DNA of 64,000 nt from JBEKHT01 sp049516595 (lineage in GTDB: Bacteria; Chloroflexota; Anaerolineae; Anaerolineales; RBG-16-64-43), in assembly GCA_049516595.1 (NCBI GenBank), contig JBEKSY010000014.1:10388-74387 (forward strand), given 5' to 3'. Positions 26,892 through 36,964 of this stretch are shown piece after piece; position 1 is the first letter of the stretch; each line of letters starts with the position of its first letter. The notes beneath the pieces were generated by a model, which saw only the letters and a list, made by a program, of their open reading frames with translations, searched no databases and was not told the DNA's origin. Position numbers and translations under genes: made by a program.

Positions 26892-27314
26892 ATGACCATG
26901 CCGAGATCAGGTTCAGCAGAGAGTTTCCTTGCAATCGCGGCGGCGCTCGCCTGCGTGTTGGTCACGGGGATCCTTTGGCCCGTGATCGCTTCCCGCCAGC
27001 CCATGTGGCCTCTCCCGGGCATCTATCTGATCGAGATTCCCATGCTCGCCCTGGCGGCCGCGTCCGCCGTTCTCCTGGATTCCCCCATGGGGGGGGCAAT
27101 TGTCTGGATCGCCTTTGGGGCCACGGCTGCTTTTGCGGGCTTGGCGGCGCTCAGCATTGGGTTCCTTTATTTTCCCGAGGCGGCTGCTCTCGGACTGGCG
27201 GGGATCCTCGTCGTGAGGAGAAGGCGGCTGAGTGCCAGTCTCCACTTGGCTCTGGGTATCGCTGCGCTGGCGGGCCAGACAGGCCTCATCCTGGCCCTGT
27301 CCCGCCTATCTTAG
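26892..27314 (+). CDS. Small membrane protein of unknown function
   Basis: The 140-residue product is almost entirely hydrophobic, with four membrane segments (about 10-30, 43-61, 67-92 and 113-137) and a short basic VVRRRRR turn before the last. I do not recognise a family. The start ATG at 26892 has only a weak AGG upstream. It stands between the DinB-like gene and the DUF362 gene on the same strand. Confidence 0.6.
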   Translation: MTMPRSGSAESFLAIAAALACVLVTGILWPVIASRQPMWPLPGIYLIEIPMLALAAASAVLLDSPMGGAIVWIAFGATAAFAGLAALSIGFLYFPEAAALGLAGILVVRRRRLSASLHLALGIAALAGQTGLILALSRLS

Positions 27315-27547
27315 CCAGAAGGGTTTTCTGAATTCGCTCGGGAATGGACCGATGAGACCGGAGTTTCTTCGGTCTCTCTCTGGCCCCCAAAGCCGAGGCC
27401 TGGAGGCCAGAAGGGTTCTTTTCGCCCTGCGACTACTCGGAGCAAGCGCCGGGTTCCCCTCAACCGTCCGGCGTGGACGGATCGGGCAAGTCGGTCTAAT
27501 ATTGCCTATTTGAGAATCCCTGTCGCGTCTCTTCGAGGGAAAGGTCT

Positions 27548-28711
27548 ATGACCAGTTCAGTCTTTTTCGGATCGGCCCATCAAACGCGCATGGAAGCGAA
27601 GGAGACCCTTCCGGCCAAGCTCGACCTGATTCTTGAGCGGCTGGGCCTCAGGGAGCGGGTGAAGGGGGAAACTGTGCTGATCAAGATGCACACGGGGAAC
27701 AACATCAACTACTCCACCATTCCGCCGCTTTTTGTTCGCAAGGTGGTGGAGGTTGTCAAGCAAGGGGGCGGCAAGCCGTTTATCGCGGACGTGTACTGGG
27801 ACGTCGAGGGTGCCGAGAAACGGGGCTACTCCCAGGAAATGGTTGGATGCCCCGTTTACTTGGCGGCAGGAATTGACGAGAAGTATTCCTACACCTTTGT
27901 TCGACCCTTCAAGAACCTGAAGGAGTGGAAGGTCGCCGGAATGGTGAATGATGCGACCTTCCTGATCAACTTCGCCCATGTCAAGGGGCACCCTTCGTGC
28001 GGATTTGGCGGAGCAATCAAGAATCTGGCACTGGGATGCATGATCACCGAGACCCGCAGCGCGATGCATGACAGTTGCCACTTTGATCGATATTGGTTTC
28101 CTGAAATGTGCCCAGACGCCGAGACGCGGGGGAAGATCGTCGCCGCCTGTCCCTTCGGGGCACTTGTTGAAGACAAGGATCGACCTGAGGAGCTGCACCT
28201 GCACTTCGAGCAATGCAATCAGTGCGGCCGCTGCCTGAAGCTGGCCCCGGCTGGAAGCCTGCGGATTGACCGCGTCAACTTCGATTCTTTTCAGGAAGCT
28301 TGTGCCATCAGCACCGCGGTCACCCTCTCCACTTTTGCTCCCGGCAAGAGCGTCCATCTCAATCTCGCGACCGACATCACACCGTTCTGCGATTGCTTCG
28401 GGTTCACCACGCTCCCCATCCTCCCGGATGTGGGTCTCTTTGGATGTGATGACCTGGTGGCGCTCGAACAGGCGACCCTTGACCTGACCTCGACTTGCCT
28501 GCTGATTGAGGAAAATATCCCTTCTTCCATGGAAGTGTTCTTCAGGGAGGGCCATCCCTTCCGCCAGTTGCATGGCCCGCTCAAGGACCCGTATCGAGTT
28601 GTGGAATATGCGCAGGCTCTCGGCATCGGGTCCCGCTCATACGAGCTGGTCGATGTGCTGCCGCTGGAGTCTGTGCCCCGGTCGCCCATTGGCTACATTC
28701 CTGCGCGCTGA
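27548..28711 (+). CDS. DUF362 domain protein with ferredoxin-like motif
   Basis: The 387-residue protein has the DUF362 layout: a TVLIKMHTGNN segment near residue 42, LINFAHVKGHPSCGFGGAIKNLALG near 140-165, and a late Cys-rich motif CNQCGRC near 224-230. The usual fourth cysteine before proline is Ala in LKLAPAG, but an earlier AACPFGA near 200 could complete a cluster. Family members are Fe-S proteins of unsettled role, often in anaerobes. A GGGAAAGG element precedes the ATG. Confidence 0.87.
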   Translation: MTSSVFFGSAHQTRMEAKETLPAKLDLILERLGLRERVKGETVLIKMHTGNNINYSTIPPLFVRKVVEVVKQGGGKPFIADVYWDVEGAEKRGYSQEMVGCPVYLAAGIDEKYSYTFVRPFKNLKEWKVAGMVNDATFLINFAHVKGHPSCGFGGAIKNLALGCMITETRSAMHDSCHFDRYWFPEMCPDAETRGKIVAACPFGALVEDKDRPEELHLHFEQCNQCGRCLKLAPAGSLRIDRVNFDSFQEACAISTAVTLSTFAPGKSVHLNLATDITPFCDCFGFTTLPILPDVGLFGCDDLVALEQATLDLTSTCLLIEENIPSSMEVFFREGHPFRQLHGPLKDPYRVVEYAQALGIGSRSYELVDVLPLESVPRSPIGYIPAR

Positions 28712-29313
28712 ACGGATTCTTGCGTCGACTGAGAGGTCTATTTCCAGGCGCTTCCTCACAGGGGCGGCTTGGCACATGCAGGGCTGAGCCATATGAGCGG
28801 GGTGGTGCTGGACCGTAAGCTTGAGGAAGCCGGCGGGGGACCAGCTTAGGCTGGTAAGGATTCCTATCCGGTCATGGACCGTGGCCCCATCGCTCGGGGA
28901 GCTTGCGCCTGGGTCCGCTTTGGGCCGGCCCCCGTCGGCCGAGCGCGGTCAAGCGTCTCCTCGCGACAGGCGTTGCTTGGCGTGGGGCGGGGACGGACCT
29001 TCGATGGGTTTGCGGGAGTCCTGAACCCGGCTTGGCGCATTCTAGCGGTCCGGCTGGATCATCCTTCCCTCGAGACAGGCGGCGCGGCCGAAGTCAACAT
29101 ATCTCTCACCCGGCTGAAGGAGATGGCCCATATACCTGCCGGTGTGCGGGAGGCGGATCGTGGAAAGGGTGCCTCTTCCGTCCCGAAGCCCTGGCGAGAG
29201 GGCTTTTCCTCCAGAGTTGCCCCCAGGACGGTTATCCCGATAAGATGGTGTCCTCAAAGGCGGAGGTAGGCTTCGCGTCGAATGCTGGTCCCTCGTGTCG
29301 AAAGGACGTTGCC
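28712..29313. other. Gene-free stretch between DUF362 and OsmC-like genes
   Basis: No gene or clear structure was recognised in either strand. Confidence 0.45.
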
Positions 29314-29724
29314 ATGGATCTGATGATTGACTTCCCTGGGAGAGCGCGGGTGGATGCTCACTTTGGCCCTTTTGTCGTGGCCACAGACCAGCCGACGCAG
29401 GGAGGGGGTCCTGGCTCGGCTCCCACCCCGTTTGAGATTTTTCTCGCGTCGCTGGGGACGTGCGCCGGCTTCTATGTCTTGGAGTTTTGCCACCAGCGAG
29501 GGATAGCTGCGGCGGGAATACGGTTGCACCAGCACATGGAACAAGACCCGTCGAGCGGACTGGTCAGCAGGATCGACTTGGATATTCAACTCCCGCCGGA
29601 CTTCCCCGAGAGATACAGAGCGGCCGTGATCCGTGCCGCAGAGCAATGCACCGTGAAAAAACACCTGGAGCACCCACCGGTCATTGATGTCCGCATCTTC
29701 GTTTCCGGATCGGCACCATCCTGA
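29314..29724 (+). CDS. OsmC family protein
   Basis: The 136-residue protein fits the OsmC/Ohr-like fold: PTPFEIFLASLGTCAGFYVLEFC near residues 38-60 carries the first conserved Cys, and AAEQCTVKKHLEHPP near 108-122 the second. In OsmC/Ohr these two cysteines reduce organic peroxides; in other members the function is unclear. The ATG at 29314 has AAAGGA upstream, and the open frame before it has no homology. It is monocistronic as far as seen. Confidence 0.9.
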   Translation: MDLMIDFPGRARVDAHFGPFVVATDQPTQGGGPGSAPTPFEIFLASLGTCAGFYVLEFCHQRGIAAAGIRLHQHMEQDPSSGLVSRIDLDIQLPPDFPERYRAAVIRAAEQCTVKKHLEHPPVIDVRIFVSGSAPS

Positions 29725-30634
29725 TCCGTTCGGTGGCGTTTGGGTCCCCCAAGGGCATTACGCCGGCCAAGAAGCCCCCGCGCGGCGCAGCCCTCGAGGG
29801 AACCTTGAGGCCATTTGACTTGCACCACTTCGAACGGAAAATGCAGAGGCCCGCTTCAAGATCCGGGAATTCGGCTCAGGCCATCAGCAACGGCCGCTGC
29901 TCGGCCATAGCTCTCTTTCGATTGTCAATCAAGGAGTAGGTAGCACCTATCGCGCCCGCCAACTTGGAACGTAAGACATCGTGCGGACGAAGCGCCACGC
30001 TCTCGCTGTCTGCGTGAGGAACGCCACACAACTGAACGAGGTACTTGGAGGTGGCTGGCCCGGATAGGGGTTGGGTGACATCGGATGACGCCACGCCGGC
30101 GGGCCAGTTCTTCGAGGGGGCACCGCGGAATCCAGAGGCCCAGACCCCAGAGCATTTGAGGTCCCACCCGTCACGAGGGAGGCAGACCCGGCCGTTTCCC
30201 TTCAACACGGGACTTCGGCGTCTCATGTCCGTCCCCGGTGGATATCCGTGGCGAGCTTAACTTCATTCCGCAGTCAAGATCCTTGCTGGGCCCGCGGAGC
30301 CCAAGGCGTGGCGCGCGTTAAGGAAAGGACAGGGGCAACTTTCCCGACCCATCACGGCTCAAAGACTCCCCGGTGCGGCCAATATGCGTGACGATCGGGG
30401 AGTCGCGCGAAATCGAACGAGGTCGCGGTCGTTCGGATACAATTTGAGGCGAGGGGTCCTTGCTCAGCATCAAGGAGCCGGGAAGGGTCCTTTGCAGCCC
30501 GGGAATTGCGGCGGTTTCAGTGACCGCCCGGTCTGTGGTCCCATTCGCTTCCAAATTCCCGGCCTTGGGGAGCCTGCGGGGAGATCGGCCCTCGCCCGGT
30601 AAAGCCATCAGCTCTGCGGCATGGCGATTGTGCC
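29725..30634. other. Gene-free stretch before the phosphotransferase
   Basis: About 0.9 kb with only unsupported frames on both strands. No terminator with a T-tract or promoter pair was clear. Confidence 0.45.
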
Positions 30635-31753
30635 ATGAGGAGGCGGATGCCCACAGACCCTGCGGTCGAACTCCGCGATGTCCTCCAGCGTTATGACCTG
30701 GGGCAGTTGGTCGGGCTGGAGCGGAACGAGCGTGGATATGTCAACACCAGCTTCGTGGTCGACGTGGATAGACAGGGGGTGAGCGCACGCTATTTTGTAC
30801 GCAAGTACAAGAAGGGAATCAACGAGTCCGACGTTCGATTTGAGCACTCCGTGATCAACCGTTTGGTTGCTGCGGGAAGTCCGCCTGTAGCGCGCTTGCA
30901 CCTAACCCAGAATGGCAGCACCTACCTGCATCGCTTTTCAGGCGAGGATCGCAAAGGAGATTACTTCGCGATCTTCGATTTCCTGCCCGATGAGGATCGC
31001 TATACCTGGGTCGGCCCTCGATGTCTGCCGAAGGAATCCCGCAGCTCGGCGATCGTCCAGGCTCAATTCCATAAAGCAATGGAGGGCTTCCAGCCCGAGG
31101 GGCAAAGGGAGGAGCCCAGGATCCTCGATCTCCTGCAGCTCATCGCCACGCGCCTGGCCACGGCCGGCGGGCGATCGAAGCACACGGTCTTCGATGCGTA
31201 CCTGGAGGAACACCTGGAGCTTCTGGAGCGTGATCTGAGCGAGACGCTGGAGTATCTGCAGGAGCCTCCAGCACGCGCATTGCCGCAAGTCGTGATCCAC
31301 TGCGACTATCACCCGGGCAATCTCAAGTTCCGCGGCTCGGAAGTGACCGGGGTGTTCGATTTTGACTGGTCCAAGCTGGACCTGCGGGCCTTCGATGTCG
31401 GCCTGGCCCTTTGGTATTTCTACACTTCCTGGGATGGAGAGCACGACGGTGAGCTGAGGCTGGAAGATGTGGCAATCTATCTGGGTGCCTACCAGCAGTA
31501 TATGTATGGCCGCCCAGGCCTTGGACCTCTCTCCGCCCAAGAGAGAGTCTACCTGCCGTATCTGATCAATGCGGGGAACCTGTATATCCTCTACTGGACC
31601 GTCGAGGATTACTTCAACAAGGCGGCCGACCCCCAGGAGTACCTGGTCTACCTGCGCCACAGCGTCAACTTCACGAAGTGGATCCGGGCCGAGGGGAACC
31701 TGGACGCGCTGAGAGTCACCCTCTCGCAGCTGCCGGGCAGCGAGCCCAGGTGA
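30635..31753 (+). CDS. Phosphotransferase, aminoglycoside phosphotransferase/homoserine kinase-like
   Basis: The 372-residue protein has a protein-kinase-like fold. The catalytic loop is VIHCDYHPGNLKF near residues 222-234 (HxDxxxxN), and the metal site is VFDFDWSK near 243-250. A Lys-containing strand YFVRKYK near 55 binds ATP. It resembles homoserine kinase type II and small-molecule kinases of the APH family; the substrate is not known. An in-frame ATG four codons in lies three bases after GGAGG, so the start may be there. Confidence 0.88.
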   Translation: MRRRMPTDPAVELRDVLQRYDLGQLVGLERNERGYVNTSFVVDVDRQGVSARYFVRKYKKGINESDVRFEHSVINRLVAAGSPPVARLHLTQNGSTYLHRFSGEDRKGDYFAIFDFLPDEDRYTWVGPRCLPKESRSSAIVQAQFHKAMEGFQPEGQREEPRILDLLQLIATRLATAGGRSKHTVFDAYLEEHLELLERDLSETLEYLQEPPARALPQVVIHCDYHPGNLKFRGSEVTGVFDFDWSKLDLRAFDVGLALWYFYTSWDGEHDGELRLEDVAIYLGAYQQYMYGRPGLGPLSAQERVYLPYLINAGNLYILYWTVEDYFNKAADPQEYLVYLRHSVNFTKWIRAEGNLDALRVTLSQLPGSEPR

Positions 31754-32108
31754 CCGCCTGGGTGTGACACCCTCTTCGTCGAAAGATGGGCCCTGATTGG
31801 TTCCTGCCCTGGTAAAGGCTAGGGGGAAGGGGAAAAGAGAGCCTGCGGTCGAAAAAAAAAAGGGCCCTCCTCCTGAGTCCCGGGTGCTCACCTGCCCAAG
31901 ACCCCAAGACCCCTTTGGGCCCGAATGGCGAACGCGATCCGGCAGGAATCGCTCCCAGATCCAGCGCTCTGTCGGAGCTGGAGCTGAAAGCGGCTCCGGA
32001 ATTGGTTGCCTCCCTCGGCGGAGACGCTGGGGTTGGCGCACCCAGGCCCCGCATCTGAGAACCCCAGCTCTTCTCAACTTACGCGTTCACCCAATCCGTT
32101 TGGAAGCC
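31754..32108. other. Convergent gene-free stretch
   Basis: It lies between the phosphotransferase and the molybdenum hydroxylase, both transcribed toward it. The candidate terminator with a ten-base T-run (31852-31906) is the only structure. Confidence 0.5.
31852..31906 (-). terminator. Probable terminator of the molybdenum hydroxylase operon
   Basis: On the minus strand a 10-bp stem with three G-U pairs (GGGTCTTGGG with CCCGGGACTC) is followed by AGGAGGAGGGCCC and then ten T. It lies about 200 bases after the large-subunit stop. Confidence 0.4.
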
Positions 32109-34226
32109 TCATCCGATCGCCGCGCGCACGCGCTCTGCCGTAAAGGGGACTTGCCGGACTCGGCCCCCGGTTGCACTGAAGATAGCGTTGGAAAGGGCGG
32201 CAGCAGTGGTTATGCTGGCAGGCTCCCCGGCGCCCAGGGCGGGCTGATCCGGCCGATTGATCAGGACCACCTCTACCTCTGGGGCCTCCGAGAATTTGAG
32301 TGTTGGATAGGTTTCCCAGTCGAGACTTGTGATGCGTTGGTCATCAAAAGTCACCTGTTCCTTGAGAGCCCGGCTGGTGGACTGAATGACGTTGCCTTCG
32401 ATCTGATTCCTCAGCCCGTCGGGGTTGATGACCAATCCGCAGTCGTGAGCAACCACAAGGCGTTTCACAAACACCCTGCCGGTCGCGCGGTCCACCTCCA
32501 CTAGCGCAGCGGTGGCCACGTAGGCCTCCTCATTCTCGTACTGCGCGAAAGCGATCCCTCGTCCTTCGCCGGGCGCGAGCGGCCTGCCCCAGTCGGCATG
32601 CTGGGCGGCACCCTTCAGGACCTCGACCCCGCGCGGATCCGGCAGGTGGCGCAGGCGAAACTCCAGGGGATCAACCCGGGCTGCGGCGGCAAGCTCGTCC
32701 ATGAACGACTCGTTGGCGAAGGTGTTGGCAGAACCGCCCAGGCTGCGGAAAGACGAAGCGCGCAAGATCGAGTCGGAGAGCCAGTGCATGGTCACCCGCT
32801 GGTGGGGGAAGGAGTAGTTCGTCGGCGCATTGCGGGCGCCCCCGAAGAAGAACGAGCTGGCTGGCGGCCCCTTTCCCGAGATCAATTGCCCGGCTAGCAG
32901 GGAGTCCCCCGTCTGCGCGCCTGCCACGTGGGTCGGGGACCAGGCGTGATAGTCCCAGGCGACGACGTTCCCCTTCTTGTTCAGGCCAGCATGGATTTCC
33001 AAAACCATGGCAGGAGCGTACGGTTCCCACCGAAATTCGTCCTCGCGCGTCCATTGAACGCGGACCGGTTTGCCGACCGCGCGCGAGAGCACAACCGCGT
33101 CGGCGGCGGCATCGTCGGTGCCGTTTTGCCCGTAGCTGCCCGCACCCTCAACATGGGTCACCCGTACCTTCGACAGGGGCAGTTTCAAGAGATCCGCCAG
33201 CGCCCGGCGCAGGGGATAGGCCCCCCGCGTGTTGCACCAGACCTCAACCTGATCGTCGTGGAAATGCGCAACCGCGCAGGATGGGCCGATGGAGGCATGG
33301 GCCTGGAAGGGCTGGCAATAGGTCGCGCTCAATCGCTGCGCGGCACGACGCAGAGCGGACCGGATGTTCCCCTGATCCTCCACGACCTCCTCGGTCGCGG
33401 GCTGGCTGCGCAGCTCCTCGTACAGATTCTCCATCCGAGGCAGGTGGGCTGTTTCGTGCCACTCGATCCGTATCTGCTTGGCCGCGCGAACGGCCTGTTC
33501 CTCGCGAGCCGCGACTAGGCCGACGAAGTCGCCCAGACGCACCACTTGCGCGTCCTGGACCGAACTCGCGTCCAGCGTAGCCAGCTTGGCCTGGGGACTA
33601 GGAGGGCGGACGACGCGGGCGTGCAACATACCCGGAAGGCGCATATCCTGAATGAAGCACGGAGCACCCGTGACCTTCCCGGGAAGGTCCACTCGCCGGA
33701 GGGGCTGCCCGACGATGGTGTACTCCTCCGGCCGTTTGAGCGGGGCCTGGAGGGTGATCTTGCGGTTAAATCGCTTCCCGCCCATCAACTCCGCATAGGA
33801 AATGGACCGCGCGGGGTCGTCCCGCACGGAGACGATCCCTTCCCGGATGACCAGCTCGTCCAGGGAGGCATCCAAAGAGTCCGAGGCCTGCTCCAACAAG
33901 GCTTGGCGGGCCTCCGCGCTGGCGTGGCGGAGTGCGAATCCGCCGTACTGAATCGTCATGCTGCCCGCGGTGTAGCCTTCGTCAGGGGTGAGGGCAGTGT
34001 CCCCCATGACCATCTGGACGCGCTCAAAAGGGACGTCGAGCTCTTCCGCCACGATCTGGGCCAGCGCCGTGCGGACCCCCGTTCCCAGTTCAACCCTGCC
34101 GCTGAAGGCCGTGACCATGCCGTCCGGTCGAATGGCCAGCCAGTTGTCGACCTGGTTCGCCTTTTCCAGCGCGCCCGTTTCACTCCACTCTGACGAACCG
34201 CCCCATGAAGATCCCTGTGCATCCAT
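32109..34226 (-). CDS. Molybdopterin-binding subunit of a xanthine dehydrogenase-family hydroxylase (IorB/NicB type)
   Basis: The 705-residue subunit has the domain order of isoquinoline or nicotinate dehydrogenase large subunits. The segment VELGTGVRTALAQIVAEELDVP near residue 42 and GDTALTPDEGYTAGSM near 72 come before the GKVTGAPCFIQDM segment near 170. The catalytic Glu lies in GAGEPASITTAAALSNAI near 670. It would hydroxylate an N-heterocycle or aldehyde with water-derived oxygen. The ATG at 34226 has GAAGG seven bases upstream; a 5-codon longer start overlaps the small-subunit gene. No FAD subunit and no cytochrome domain is seen. No Tat signal is evident. Confidence 0.92.
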   Translation of the reverse strand: MDAQGSSWGGSSEWSETGALEKANQVDNWLAIRPDGMVTAFSGRVELGTGVRTALAQIVAEELDVPFERVQMVMGDTALTPDEGYTAGSMTIQYGGFALRHASAEARQALLEQASDSLDASLDELVIREGIVSVRDDPARSISYAELMGGKRFNRKITLQAPLKRPEEYTIVGQPLRRVDLPGKVTGAPCFIQDMRLPGMLHARVVRPPSPQAKLATLDASSVQDAQVVRLGDFVGLVAAREEQAVRAAKQIRIEWHETAHLPRMENLYEELRSQPATEEVVEDQGNIRSALRRAAQRLSATYCQPFQAHASIGPSCAVAHFHDDQVEVWCNTRGAYPLRRALADLLKLPLSKVRVTHVEGAGSYGQNGTDDAAADAVVLSRAVGKPVRVQWTREDEFRWEPYAPAMVLEIHAGLNKKGNVVAWDYHAWSPTHVAGAQTGDSLLAGQLISGKGPPASSFFFGGARNAPTNYSFPHQRVTMHWLSDSILRASSFRSLGGSANTFANESFMDELAAAARVDPLEFRLRHLPDPRGVEVLKGAAQHADWGRPLAPGEGRGIAFAQYENEEAYVATAALVEVDRATGRVFVKRLVVAHDCGLVINPDGLRNQIEGNVIQSTSRALKEQVTFDDQRITSLDWETYPTLKFSEAPEVEVVLINRPDQPALGAGEPASITTAAALSNAIFSATGGRVRQVPFTAERVRAAIG

Positions 34227-34231
34227 CGCCT

Positions 34232-34711
34232 TCAGCCCCATTCCTGAGCCAGCAATTCCGCAGCTCGCTTGACGGCGCGGAGAATGCGCAAATGCGCGCC
34301 GCAGCGACACAGGTTTCCTTCGAGCGCCTCCCGAATCTGTTGATCTGTGGGATGCCGGGTCTTCCCCAGCAATGCGGCGGCGGCGATCATCATCCCGTTG
34401 GTGCAGTAGCCGCATTGCGCGGCTTGTTCCTCGAGGAAGGCACGCTGCACGGGATGCAGTTCCTGCGCCGATCCCAATCCTTCCAGGGTCGTGATCGCAG
34501 CGCCAGTGGCTTCAGAGACGGGCAGCTTGCACGACTGCACCGCCTTGGCACCCAGGAGCACCATGCAAGAACCACACTGCTCCAGGCCGCAACCGAACTG
34601 CGGGCCGTTCAGTCTAAGTTCGTTGCGCAGCACATAGAACAGCGGGGTGTCGGGCGAGGCTTCGACGCGATGTGCCTGGCCGTTCACCGTAACCACAATT
34701 TCGCTTGCCAT
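34232..34711 (-). CDS. (2Fe-2S)-binding subunit of the molybdenum hydroxylase
   Basis: The 159-residue protein has a plant-type [2Fe-2S] domain with Cys41, Cys46, Cys49 and Cys61, followed by the all-helical second cluster domain with QCGYC (Cys100, Cys103) and LCRC (Cys135, Cys137). These eight cysteines match the IorA/CoxS/NdhS family and pass electrons from the molybdenum site to an acceptor. It is immediately upstream of the large subunit, five bases apart, so both form one enzyme. A GAGAGG element lies ahead of the ATG. Confidence 0.95.
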   Translation of the reverse strand: MASEIVVTVNGQAHRVEASPDTPLFYVLRNELRLNGPQFGCGLEQCGSCMVLLGAKAVQSCKLPVSEATGAAITTLEGLGSAQELHPVQRAFLEEQAAQCGYCTNGMMIAAAALLGKTRHPTDQQIREALEGNLCRCGAHLRILRAVKRAAELLAQEWG

Positions 34712-35174
34712 TCGAATACCTCTCCTCTCGAGTCCCTCTCGCCCTGATTCTCTGTGCTCTCCGCGATCTGTGATGCACTCGCGCGCTACCTGTTTGGGGG
34801 GACCGCCTCGGCCTCCACCTCATCCTCGGTGGGACAAGGGACAAACCCCGCCTGAGAGAACGGCTTCGGCAAAGGGCCTAAAGGGGACGGTCCCGAGGGA
34901 ACTCCTCCGCGCGCAGCCCAAAAGGCTGCTCCAGGTCCTCCAATCCACCCCGAATTGGATCTGTTTTCCGCATGGGCAGGAGGGCGGGCGGGTTCCACGG
35001 ATCGTTGGCCTGGGAATTCTGATCCCGGTTTGCACGTCCCCGGCCAACCGTGAAAAGGGCCCGTCAAGAGGCTGGCCCTTGCAGTCATTGTATGCCATCG
35101 GACCCAGGGAAGAAAGGGCCGGGTCGCGCAGGATCACTCTTTTTGGCTGACCTGGTAAGCAAAGGAACCCAAGA
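34712..35174. other. Gene-free stretch between AzlD and the hydroxylase operon
   Basis: It carries the azlCD terminator (35053-35080) and must hold the hydroxylase operon promoter, which I could not assign. Confidence 0.5.
35051..35080 (-). terminator. Rho-independent terminator of the azlC-azlD unit
   Basis: AAGGGCC, a 12-base loop, then GGCCCTT followed by TTC on the minus strand. It begins about 95 bases after the azlD stop. Confidence 0.6.
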
Positions 35175-35498
35175 TCAGAAAACAGCTGAGAGGATCCAGA
35201 GGGTCGCCATCCCCGCTGCGATCGACAGCCAGGTGTTGCGCGTGCGCCAGGCGATCGCGCCGGCCAACAGGCCGGCAACCAGGCGCGGATTGGTCGGGCT
35301 CAGGTTGAGGCTCGCGCCCGAACCGACGAGTCCGGGAAGGATCAGCGCGGCCAACACCGCGGGCGGGACGAATCGCAGCGATTGATACAAGCGTGGGGGG
35401 AGTCGATCACGGGGCAGAAGTCCGATGAATGACAACCGCAGCGCATAGGTACCGAGCGCTCCGGCCATGATGATTGTCCACAGGGCAGGACCGCTCAC
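35175..35498 (-). CDS. azlD: AzlD-family branched-chain amino acid export subunit
   Basis: The 107-residue protein has four hydrophobic segments, with TYALRLSFIGLLPRDRLP near residues 17-34 as the conserved AzlD motif and FVPPAVLAALILPGLV after it. With AzlC it forms an exporter of branched-chain amino acids. The GTG at 35498 overlaps the AzlC stop (GTGA) and has GGGAGGAG upstream, so the two are coupled. The stop is 95 bases before a terminator. Confidence 0.9.
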   Translation of the reverse strand: MSGPALWTIIMAGALGTYALRLSFIGLLPRDRLPPRLYQSLRFVPPAVLAALILPGLVGSGASLNLSPTNPRLVAGLLAGAIAWRTRNTWLSIAAGMATLWILSAVF

Positions 35499-36211
35499 TG
35501 GGAGCTCCTCCCGGGCAACCGGCGGCACCCCTCGAGCAGAATCCCTGCTCCTACTCCCGCCGCGGCGGCAATCAAGAGTCCGATTCGATCGGGCAGCCCC
35601 CCGAGGATGACCGCCAGACTGCCAGCGGCAGCCGCAGCGGCAATGGCCGGGCGATCTCGCAGCATCGGGACGAGGAGGGCAAGGAAAGTGAGGGGCAAGG
35701 CGAAGTCGAGCTGCCAGCTGGTCGGGACGCGAGCTCTCAGCAGAATTCCCACGGCGGTACTGGCCTGCCAGGCGGACCACAACGTCAATCCGGTCCCCAA
35801 GAAGTACCAGTGGGCGAAGCGCAAGTCGCCCCCCTGATATCGGGCGGAGCCAACGGCGAAGGCCTCGTCGGTGAGCAGCCAGGCGAGCGGGATTCTCCAG
35901 CGCGCGGGAAGGGGGGAGAACTGTGGCGCCAGGCTCGCGCTGTAGAGCAGATGTCGCAAGTTGACGATCCAAATCGTGCCAATGACGACGACCATCGGCG
36001 CAGCGCCTGCGATTAGACTCACGGCCACGAACTGGGCGCTACCCGCAAAGATGAAGAGCGAGAACCCCTGTGCGACAAGTGCAGAAAGCCCCGAACCAAC
36101 AGCAAGCGCCCCGAAGATCAAACCGAACGGCACAACGCCCGCCAGGATCGGCAGCTGGTCACGGGCTCCGGCTGCAAACTCACGCCAAGCGGCGCGGGAG
36201 AGGGCAGACAC
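35495..36211 (-). CDS. azlC: AzlC-family branched-chain amino acid export subunit
   Basis: The 238-residue membrane protein has the family motifs AGVVPFGLIFGALAVGSGLS near residues 24-43, FAGSAQFVAV near 56-65, NLRHLLYSASLAP near 84-96 and LTDEAFA near 114. It begins with a GTG at 36211 that has GGGAGGGA about nine bases upstream. The partner AzlD overlaps its end. Substrate assignment to branched-chain amino acids follows the family. Confidence 0.92.
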   Translation of the reverse strand: MSALSRAAWREFAAGARDQLPILAGVVPFGLIFGALAVGSGLSALVAQGFSLFIFAGSAQFVAVSLIAGAAPMVVVIGTIWIVNLRHLLYSASLAPQFSPLPARWRIPLAWLLTDEAFAVGSARYQGGDLRFAHWYFLGTGLTLWSAWQASTAVGILLRARVPTSWQLDFALPLTFLALLVPMLRDRPAIAAAAAAGSLAVILGGLPDRIGLLIAAAAGVGAGILLEGCRRLPGRSSQ

Positions 36212-36964
36212 CTGCTAGTCCCTCCCGAGCGTCCGGACTTCCAGACTGGGCGGAACAAGAAAACAAGCCAACATCATCCCGTCACTGTCCGTTCGCGTTC
36301 CGCCGGTGGTCTGATTCTTCCTATCCCATTTCAATTCTCCCTCCATCTGCACCCGCGCCGCCGCGCATCGCCCTTCGCTTCATCATGCCGGAGTGACCGT
36401 CCCGTTCGGTTGTCCCCCCAAAGGCTTGTATTCGACAAGCCGTTTGCGTGGAATATCACAACGGCCTTCGAGACCGAACTGGTGCCATTGTATCTGTAGA
36501 CCACAGGAGCAGGAAAGGATGCTCTGGCAGCGAGGAGCACACGAGCATATGGCCTGGGTGCACCTCTTCCCGACCGGGAGAAACCCCGAGGCTGGGCTGT
36601 CCCGGTGGATCTTAGGTCGTCCGAACTTGATCGTGCCGGGGTTGGGATTTCAGGTCAGCCTTATCCGGCTTGAGCTCCCTGGCTGCCAACTCCCAAGTCC
36701 TCTGGTGGGTCTGGTGAAGATCGGCTTCGTTGTCCGTAGTTGCGATTGACCCATCTGTCACCATCCCCGTCTTGCGGAAGCGGGAGGGCAGCCAAGGCAG
36801 ACGTGCCATGTTCCCTGGGCATTCCCAAGGGCTCATTCATTTTCCTCTCATCCAGCAGTTCTATAGTTTCTAAATTCCCTGAAGATCGTCGGGTTTTCGG
36901 TGCGCAGCGGCCCGCCCGCTGTTCATATTGACAAGGTCCCCTTTCCCTATTGGTGGAAGAGATA
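36212..36964. other. Divergent intergenic region between azlC and the membrane protease
   Basis: No gene was recognised. AT-richer stretches near 36430-36500 and 36850-36880 could hold the two promoters; no boxes were clear enough to annotate. Confidence 0.4.
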
